A DNA stretch of 64,000 nucleotides from JACPTG01 sp964504135. GTDB lineage: Archaea > Nanobdellota > Nanobdellia > Woesearchaeales > UBA10216. This document shows, piece after piece, positions 58,427-64,000 of the stretch (positions are counted from its first letter, which is position 1; each line of letters opens with the position of its first letter). The stretch spans positions 62,001-126,000 of the forward strand of contig CAZDCW010000001.1 in NCBI GenBank assembly GCA_964504135.1. The letters run 5' to 3'. The translations under genes and the position numbers were made by a program. Below the pieces are notes generated by a model. The model did not search any database. It was not told the origin of the DNA and was given only the letters and a program-made list of their open reading frames with translations.

Positions 58427-59686
58427 TCAGGTCCCTTCCTGCCAGCTTGACAGGTATTTTCGCTGCTCTTCGGTCAGCTGGTCAATCTGGATTCCAAGGG
58501 CTTCCAGCTGTAATGCAGCCACTCCATCGTCAATCTCATCAGGCAGGACATGAACTCCTGGTTTTAGCTTGCCTCTGTTCTTTGCCAGGTACTCGCAGGC
58601 CAATGCCTGGTTGCAGAAGGACATGGACATTATTTCAGATGGGTGGCCTTCAGCCGCCACCAGGTTCACCAGCCTTCCTTCTCCGAGTATATAGATTCGC
58701 TTGCTGCCAAGGCTGAATTCTTCCATGTAGGGCCTGATTTTTCTGGATTTTGCCAATTTCCTGAGCTCGGTGATGTTTATTTCAGCGTCAAAGTGCCCTG
58801 AATTGCAGAGTATGGCTCCATTCTTCATTGTTTTCATATGCTCAATATTTATCACGTTCTTGTTCCCGGTTACAGTTACGAATATGTCCCCTGTTTTCGC
58901 AGCTCCCATGATGGGCATTACCCTGTATCCGTCATAGGCCGCCTGGAGCGCGCTGAAGGGGTCAACTTCCACAACTATAACGTTGGCGTCCATTCCCTGT
59001 GCCCGCTTGGCCACTCCTTTCCCGCAGTCTCCGTAGCCGCAGACAACAAAATTTTTCCCGGCAACCAGGACATTCGAGGCCCTTAGTATTCCGTCAATCG
59101 TGCTCTGTCCAGTTCCTTTGACATTGTCCATCAGGTGCTTTGTCTTGGCCTCATTTACAGCAATTATAGGGTACTTTAGTGCGTTGTCCTTCTCCATGGC
59201 TTTCAGCCTGATGACTCCTGTGCTGGTCTCTTCAGCGCCCCCTATTATGCCCTTTATGAGTTCAGGATGGCTCTTGTGAATCTCGCTTACAAGGTCGCAG
59301 CCGTCATCTATGGTTATGCTTGGCCTGTGCTCAACAACCTTCCTGAGGAACCTGTAATAATCCTCTTTTGTCTCGCCTTTGTATGCATAAACTGCAATTC
59401 CTTCTTTTGCAAGTGCCGCCACAACATGGTCCTGCGTGCTTAATGGGTTGCAGGAGCACAGGCTTACTTCTGCCCCTCCTGCCGCAAGAGTGCGTACAAG
59501 GGCTGCAGTTTCCTTGGATGGGTGCAGCGCCATCCCAACCATCAGCCCCTTTAGCGGCTTCTCCCTGGCGAACCTCTCCCTGACCTTCATCAGGGCTGCC
59601 ATCTGGCTTTCAGCATATTCTATGTCAAGTTTTCCTGCTTCAGCCAGCCTTATGTCTTTCACTGTGTAGTTCGGGCCTTCGTCCAT
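58427..59686 (-). CDS. ahcY: S-adenosylhomocysteine hydrolase
   Basis: This is a 419-residue protein from the ATG at 59684-59686, of typical archaeal length; a longer frame to 59764 crosses the promoter. Family blocks are visible: DDGCDLVSEIH, GAEETSTGVIRLKAM, NEAKTKHLMDN, the NAD-binding VVCGYGDCGKGVA, and CNSGHFDAEI near the end. It converts S-adenosylhomocysteine to adenosine and homocysteine with tightly bound NAD. A TATA-like ATTAAAAG about 25 bp before the ATG supports leaderless transcription. It is divergent from the TIM-barrel gene at 59763 and close to the PfkB kinase gene, which could remove adenosine. Confidence 0.93.
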   Translation of the reverse strand: MDEGPNYTVKDIRLAEAGKLDIEYAESQMAALMKVRERFAREKPLKGLMVGMALHPSKETAALVRTLAAGGAEVSLCSCNPLSTQDHVVAALAKEGIAVYAYKGETKEDYYRFLRKVVEHRPSITIDDGCDLVSEIHKSHPELIKGIIGGAEETSTGVIRLKAMEKDNALKYPIIAVNEAKTKHLMDNVKGTGQSTIDGILRASNVLVAGKNFVVCGYGDCGKGVAKRAQGMDANVIVVEVDPFSALQAAYDGYRVMPIMGAAKTGDIFVTVTGNKNVINIEHMKTMKNGAILCNSGHFDAEINITELRKLAKSRKIRPYMEEFSLGSKRIYILGEGRLVNLVAAEGHPSEIMSMSFCNQALACEYLAKNRGKLKPGVHVLPDEIDDGVAALQLEALGIQIDQLTEEQRKYLSSWQEGT

Positions 59687-59762
59687 GGCGAGGGCAAATC
59701 CGCCGCAGCTTTTAATGTTTTTGCCCGCAATTATTTTAAACAAGCCCGCAATCCGGCACGTC

Positions 59763-60479
59763 ATGGAAGTCGGGGTTAAGTTCTACAGCCACAACAAGGT
59801 TTCTGAGGAGGATTTTGACTTTGCTGACTTCGTGGAAATACTTGCAGTCCCGGGAAATCCGATTGGGGTTTTCGGAAGTTTCAGGGCTAAGTTCAGGGTT
59901 CATTGCCCGCATGACGCTTTCAATTTCAACCCTTCCAATGCTAAGCGTGAGGAAAGGAATACGGCCATGCTCAGGGAAACAATCATGGCTGCTGACCAGC
60001 TTAATGCCGACAGGATTGTTGTTCATGCAGGCTACAATTCGCCAAAGCTTAAGATTAGGGATTGCAAGAAGAACGCAATCGCATTTCTGAAGGCAAATTT
60101 TGATTCCCGCATATGCATTGAAAACCTGCTTCCAAAGGACGGGGATTTGACTTGGGTTGCTTACTCGCCTGAGGAGATTGCGGAATTCAGGGATTTGGGT
60201 TTCAGGTTCTGCCTTGATTTCGGCCATGCTGTTGGAACAGCCTCGCATTTTGGTCTGGACTACAAGGACTACATCAGCAGGTTCGTTAATCTTAAGCCGG
60301 ATTACTTTCACCTTTCAGGCACAATCAATGGCGTGGACAGGCACCAGAGCATTCTTGTGGCTGACACTGATTTGGAGTTCATGAAGCAGATAATCAGGAG
60401 GGCAGGCAAGCCAGTCTGCCTGGAGACGCCTGTAATCACCGGGCAAAGAAGGAAGGAAGTCGAGTTTCTGAAAAAGTAG
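59763..60479 (+). CDS. TIM-barrel protein of the xylose isomerase/AP endonuclease family 2 group
   Basis: The 238-residue protein is read from the ATG at 59763. TATTTTAAAC lies about 27 bp upstream, so the start is leaderless; the longer frame from 59685 is not needed. Beta strands with metal-binding residues are seen: DRIVVHAGYNSPK, ICIENLLPKDGD, FCLDFGHAVGT and a late CLETPVIT. This is the pattern of divalent-metal TIM-barrel enzymes (sugar isomerases, endonuclease IV). The length is shorter than a full endonuclease IV, so DNA repair is not certain. Its promoter is back to back with ahcY. Confidence 0.75.
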   Translation: MEVGVKFYSHNKVSEEDFDFADFVEILAVPGNPIGVFGSFRAKFRVHCPHDAFNFNPSNAKREERNTAMLRETIMAADQLNADRIVVHAGYNSPKLKIRDCKKNAIAFLKANFDSRICIENLLPKDGDLTWVAYSPEEIAEFRDLGFRFCLDFGHAVGTASHFGLDYKDYISRFVNLKPDYFHLSGTINGVDRHQSILVADTDLEFMKQIIRRAGKPVCLETPVITGQRRKEVEFLKK

Positions 60480-60481
60480 TC

Positions 60482-61384
60482 CTAGAATTTCCTTATCTCT
60501 TCAAACTCCCTGTATCTCTCCTCAATTTCCATCATGTTCAGCCTTTTCATCCTTTCAAGGCTGAAGTCCTCTGCGTTGAAGCTGGCGACTGCGCTTCCAT
60601 ATATTATGGCCTTCCTCAGGTTCGCCTCGCTCGCATCCTTGCTTTTTGCTATGTGCCCGATGAATGCCCCTGCGAAGCTGTCCCCGCAGCCAGTCGGGTC
60701 TCTTATGTTCTCAAGCGGGTATCCTGGCGCGCTGAAGTGGCTTTTGGAGGAGAACATCAGCGCCCCGTGCTCTCCTTTTTTGATTACAACGTGCCTTGGC
60801 CCAAGTGCAAGCGCCTTGCTGGCTGCATTTACAAGGCTCGGCGTCTCAAATAATTGCCTTGCTTCGCTGTCGTTGAGCAGCAGGACATCCACTTTGCCCA
60901 TCACATCCAGCAGCTTTTCCCTTTTGTTCTGTATCCAGTAGTTCATCGTGTCCATTACTGTAAGCTTTGGCTTCTTAACCTGCCTGAGTACCTTCAGCTG
61001 CAGCTCAGGGTCTATGTTGGCGAGGAGCACGTAGCCTGCTTCCTTGTATGCATCAGGCAGGTTTGGCTCAAAGCCTGCGAATGAGCCAAGCTCGGTTCTT
61101 ACAGTCTTGGCCTCGTTCATGTCGTATTCATAGTATCCTTGCCATCTGAATGTGCTGCCCTGCTTTTGCACGCCTTCCAGGCTGATGCCTCTGCCTTTAA
61201 GCAGTTGAAGATGTTCTTCTGGAAAGTCCTCCCCTACCACTGCAACAATGCCTGGCTTGCAGAAGAAGCTGGCTGCAAAGCCTGAGTATGTGGCTGCTCC
61301 ACCAAGCGCATTCTCTGCCTTTCCAAACGGCGTCTTTACAGAATCAAGCGCGACTGAGCCTACAATCACAAGGTCTGTGCTCAT
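60482..61384 (-). CDS. PfkB-family carbohydrate/nucleoside kinase
   Basis: The 300-residue protein contains VGSVALDSVKTPFGKAENAL with GGAATYSG (substrate motif), LLLNDSEARQLF and the signature DPTGCGDSFAGAF with the catalytic aspartate in GCGDS. PfkB enzymes phosphorylate sugars or nucleosides such as adenosine. It is in a cluster with AhcY, which releases adenosine, so adenosine kinase is a good guess. The start overlaps the next minus-strand gene by 4 bp. Confidence 0.87.
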   Translation of the reverse strand: MSTDLVIVGSVALDSVKTPFGKAENALGGAATYSGFAASFFCKPGIVAVVGEDFPEEHLQLLKGRGISLEGVQKQGSTFRWQGYYEYDMNEAKTVRTELGSFAGFEPNLPDAYKEAGYVLLANIDPELQLKVLRQVKKPKLTVMDTMNYWIQNKREKLLDVMGKVDVLLLNDSEARQLFETPSLVNAASKALALGPRHVVIKKGEHGALMFSSKSHFSAPGYPLENIRDPTGCGDSFAGAFIGHIAKSKDASEANLRKAIIYGSAVASFNAEDFSLERMKRLNMMEIEERYREFEEIRKF

Positions 61385-61989
61385 TGTGGGCTGCTTTTGC
61401 TCCGGCCTTTAAAATTCTTCCCAAGCAAATTTCTCCTGACATATCTGGCAGTCCAGTATGCAGCGCCCTGCACCTTTTTTACCAGCGGGTGCTTTTGCCT
61501 TTTTCCGGCTTTTGGGTCGTACCTTTCAACTTTATAGCCCGTATCCAGGTTTGCCTTGACGTTCTTTGCTGAGGCCAGGCTCAGCCAGTTAGTGGTAACT
61601 TTCACGATTAAGGTGCCTGGCTCCGCCCTGCAATATTTCAATTCCCCACTGCCAAAGGGGCCGTCTGCGCGGCCGTCTGCTGTGTACGCGCCATAAAATA
61701 CCCCTAAGGTCATCTGGTTTGCGTTGGTTTCAACAATTTTCTCAAACTCGCTGGAATACGGCTGCCCCTGTTTGTTGGCTTCCATGAGGCCGCTGGACAT
61801 TTCCAGCCTCACATACGTCGGGTCATGGCTCTGGACAAGGTGTTCTATGCATGCTGCCGCATTCTTGATGTCTGTCCCTGATATCAGATATCCGGAGGGG
61901 TTTTTCTTTTCATCGTACAATGCAGGCGTTTTTGTCAGCCTGTAGTATAGGGTTTTTGGCTCCTGCTGCTGCTGGAAAGGTAATTTCAT
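61381..61989 (-). CDS. Hypothetical protein linked to the kinase
   Basis: The 202-residue basic protein is upstream of and overlapping with the PfkB gene. It has PKTLYYRLTKTPALYDEKKN, then IKNAAACIEHLVQSHDPTYV and GTLIVKVTTNWLSLAS, and a lysine-rich tail. It looks soluble and alpha/beta. The TATTATATGAAAT-like stretch in the minus sense near 61990-62010 may be its promoter. Unknown function. Confidence 0.65.
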   Translation of the reverse strand: MKLPFQQQQEPKTLYYRLTKTPALYDEKKNPSGYLISGTDIKNAAACIEHLVQSHDPTYVRLEMSSGLMEANKQGQPYSSEFEKIVETNANQMTLGVFYGAYTADGRADGPFGSGELKYCRAEPGTLIVKVTTNWLSLASAKNVKANLDTGYKVERYDPKAGKRQKHPLVKKVQGAAYWTARYVRRNLLGKNFKGRSKSSPQ

Positions 61990-62108
61990 ATAATGTGGGG
62001 CGCAGATTCCGATTTATAAACTTTTTCATTTTCACAACTATTTAGTGGTTATTAAACTCTGGCTCTGTGCCCAAAACTATTTATTGTTGCAAAGGCAGGC
62101 AGTGCCTG

Positions 62109-63158
62109 ATGCTAAGGTCAGCCGCCATCTGGACAGGACTGCTATTGCTTTTGTCTTTGTCAGCGTATGCTGTCCCTGAGGTCAAGGCCGGCCTTGAGGA
62201 AGGAAATACAGGCACGTACAGCCTGAGGGGTTCTGATTATCAGGTTACATCTGATTTTGTTGGCAGCGCCCAGGCTGTTTTTGTCCATAATGGCAGTTCA
62301 AGCCCTGCGTTGTCTGTTGGGCAGAACAAGTCCTTCTCCAATGGGTTGAATCTCAGGCTGGACAGGATTCTCAGCCAGGAATTTGCAGGCGGAAAGCGCA
62401 TGGTGGAATTCACCCTTTCCATCCCTGACAGGTGTGGTGATGGCGTCTGCGGAGAGGCTGAAGCATGCCTGGCAGACAGCTGCTGCAATGGCGCTCTGAA
62501 GGATTTTGGCTCTGATTCCGGCAACTGCGGTTCCTGTGCCATTCAGTGCGTGATGGGCCAAAAATGCGTTTCAGGCTCATGCGTAACTTACTGTGGGAAC
62601 AGCATCTGCGAGGCTTCGGAAAGCTGTAGCTCCTGCACGTATGACTGCGGTTGCCCTTCAAGGACAAAATGCAGAAACGAAAAATGCGTTACATATTGCG
62701 GGAATGGCGTCTGCGATTCAGATGAGGATTTTTCAGCCTGCCCTTCTGACTGTGTGAGGCCAGTGGTGTGCGGTGATTTCGTGTGCATGCAGGTTGAGGA
62801 GTCGTCTTGCTGCACTGACTGTGGCTGCGGCTCAGGCTATGAGTGCGTGCAGAATTCATGTGTGCAGCCTGACAAGTGCAGCTCTGATGCCGATTGTGAT
62901 GATGCAGACCCGTGTACAGTCAATAGGTGCATGGGCATGCCAAAATCATGCGTGGACTCGGCAAACAGGTCTTGCGAGTCGAAAGCACAGCAGGATTCAC
63001 CGATTCAGCCAGCGGCAAACGATTCAAACATGACAAAATCACGCCAGGTTAACATTCCTTCCCCTGGGAGAGCAGGCTCTGTTCAGACGGCAAAAAAGGC
63101 CGCTTTTTTTGAAAGCCTTTTCGCTTGGCTTAACTCCCTTGTTAGGTCCAGGGATTAG
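62109..63158 (+). CDS. Secreted cysteine-rich repeat protein
   Basis: The 349-residue protein starts from the ATG at 62109 (in frame after a TATTTATT element). The signal peptide SAAIWTGLLLLLSLSAYAVP is followed by a beta-rich domain (about 25-115) and then repeated CGDGVCG / CGNSICEASESC / CGNGVCDSDEDFSACPSDC modules with regularly placed cysteines. Such modules are typical of envelope proteins in DPANN-type archaea and are probably disulfide- or metal-stabilised. The C-terminus ends in a helix (FESLFAWLNSLV). It may be attached to the surface. The end overlaps the PLD gene by 4 bp tail to tail. Confidence 0.78.
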   Translation: MLRSAAIWTGLLLLLSLSAYAVPEVKAGLEEGNTGTYSLRGSDYQVTSDFVGSAQAVFVHNGSSSPALSVGQNKSFSNGLNLRLDRILSQEFAGGKRMVEFTLSIPDRCGDGVCGEAEACLADSCCNGALKDFGSDSGNCGSCAIQCVMGQKCVSGSCVTYCGNSICEASESCSSCTYDCGCPSRTKCRNEKCVTYCGNGVCDSDEDFSACPSDCVRPVVCGDFVCMQVEESSCCTDCGCGSGYECVQNSCVQPDKCSSDADCDDADPCTVNRCMGMPKSCVDSANRSCESKAQQDSPIQPAANDSNMTKSRQVNIPSPGRAGSVQTAKKAAFFESLFAWLNSLVRSRD

Positions 63159-64000
63159 CTGGAGGCTGCAAACACCCTGTCAAACTCCTTAAGGTATTCC
63201 TCCGCAATCTCCGCACTTCTTATGACCAGCATATTCTCGTCATTCCTTATATCCGCGCTTTTGGTTGGGTTAAAGCTCCCGGTTATCACTGTTTCGTTGT
63301 CTATGATGAATACCTTGTGGTGCATTATTCCCTTGGCGGCATCAATCCTTATGTCTATGCTCTGGTTTCTGAGCAGGTAATACGCATCCTTGTCGCTGCT
63401 GCTGTCTATATCCCCGCGGACATCAACACCCCTCATACCTGCTATTATCAACTCGTTTGCTATTCCCCTGTGCGTGAAGCTGTATGCCATGAAAAGCACG
63501 CTGCGCGAAGCATTTGCTATGGCCTGCTCAACCCTTGCTGCGCAGCTATCCTCTGGGCAGAAATAATACTCAACTTCAGCATCTCCCAGCATGGCTGAGT
63601 TTCCAGTGCTTTTCCTGTCAGGCTGCTCGTTCCACAGCTCTTCAAACTCCTGCGAGTATCCTCTGGCAAGCCATGGAGAGCTTATCACCAGCATATTGTT
63701 CCTGTCTTTCATGCTGCTGCTCGGGTTGAATGAGCCGGTAATCACCGTAATGTTGTCAAGTATGCAGAACTTGTTGTGCATCAGTCCGCTGCTGTTTCTT
63801 TTCCTGATAAAGCTGAAATTTCCCTTGTAGTGGGCGTCCGCGACAACCCGAAGGTTGCCTGAAGCAAGGCTTTCGTGGAAGTTGTACATCGCGCAGTCAG
63901 CTGTCCTGCTGCTGTTTATGAGCTTCCTCATCTCCTCCCTGCAGTCTGTTTCTGAGCAGAAAAGCAGCCTGTAGTCAAGCCCCGGCTCTGTTATGGCTGC
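63155..64000 (-). CDS. Phospholipase D-like protein with two HKD motifs (5' end outside window)
   Basis: The reverse strand is open to the right edge (the part before 63931 reads AITEPGLDYRLLFCSETDCR), so the N-terminus is missing. Two HxK(x)4D-type motifs are visible, SGLMHNKFCILDN with VITGSFNPSSS, and KGIMHHKVFIIDN with VITGSFNPTKS, each followed by the ENMLVI strand. PLD-superfamily enzymes are phosphodiesterases acting on lipids, nucleic acid or cyclic compounds. The presence of cysteines (CPEDSCAAR) suggests an exported protein. The domain is a typical two-HKD pseudodimer. Confidence 0.87.
   Translation of the reverse strand, partial: AAITEPGLDYRLLFCSETDCREEMRKLINSSRTADCAMYNFHESLASGNLRVVADAHYKGNFSFIRKRNSSGLMHNKFCILDNITVITGSFNPSSSMKDRNNMLVISSPWLARGYSQEFEELWNEQPDRKSTGNSAMLGDAEVEYYFCPEDSCAARVEQAIANASRSVLFMAYSFTHRGIANELIIAGMRGVDVRGDIDSSSDKDAYYLLRNQSIDIRIDAAKGIMHHKVFIIDNETVITGSFNPTKSADIRNDENMLVIRSAEIAEEYLKEFDRVFAASS

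Noticed and set aside
1..64000. CRISPR arrays, rRNA genes, IS transposases
   Set aside because: No regularly spaced repeats, no rRNA sequence and no transposase motif were seen in the window.

Overview
The window looks like a scaffold from an uncultivated archaeon, most likely of the DPANN / Nanoarchaeota-type radiation (Woesearchaeota or Pacearchaeota-like). The support is: short TATA boxes about 25-30 bp before many start codons (leaderless transcripts), intron-containing tRNA genes, class III (type IV pilin-like) signal peptides of the form KGQAAMEF / KAQISTEY, archaeal GspE/TadC pilus machinery, BatA/vWA-MoxR-DUF58 genes, and secreted proteins with repeated CGNGxC cysteine motifs. Three runs of N (2802-2922, 25952-25961, 28650-28666) show that it is a gapped assembly, probably metagenomic.

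Layout. 1-3210: a nucleoside phosphorylase-like gene cut by the left edge, a RelE-type toxin-antitoxin pair, a frameshifted TPR gene with a winged-helix gene plus a deleted copy of that gene, a decayed tRNA-Ser copy, and a small gene crossing the first gap. 3211-16115: a mobile element of about 12.9 kb inserted in the 3' end of an intron-containing tRNA-Ser(GCT). It has 20-bp direct repeats, 14-bp inverted arm repeats, a tyrosine integrase beside the tRNA, a replication-type P-loop ATPase, several small regulators, a DUF262-HNH nuclease, and a five-gene restriction-type operon. In that operon a nuclease-methylase fusion and a specificity subunit enclose a Shedu-like nuclease, followed by two unassigned genes. 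No HsdR translocase is present.

16230-22460: membrane proteins, an EamA transporter, a tRNA-Met with an unusual insertion in its T-loop, a VapBC pair, RNase HII, an AbiE-like pair, and two related structured intergenic elements that show a covarying base pair. 22660-43711: a BatA/vWA - vWA - coiled coil - membrane protein - MoxR - DUF58 cluster. Between moxR and the DUF58 gene lie 13 kb of visibly AT-richer DNA encoding a lipoprotein with a possible protease propeptide domain, a 1541-residue subtilase, a 2068-residue CARDB-rich protein and a third secreted protein.

43712-58360: a small toxin/antitoxin cassette between duplicated copies of the DUF58 3' end, then type IV pilus biogenesis genes (coiled-coil winged-helix protein, secretion ATPase, two TadC-like membrane proteins). 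On the other strand are a HTH_10 regulator and a pilin operon that includes a 901-residue von Willebrand pilin. 58427-64000: S-adenosylhomocysteine hydrolase, a TIM-barrel protein, a PfkB kinase (together suggesting SAH/adenosine recycling), a cysteine-rich secreted protein, and a phospholipase D-like protein cut by the right edge.

All assignments come from reading motifs by eye. No database or folding software was used.
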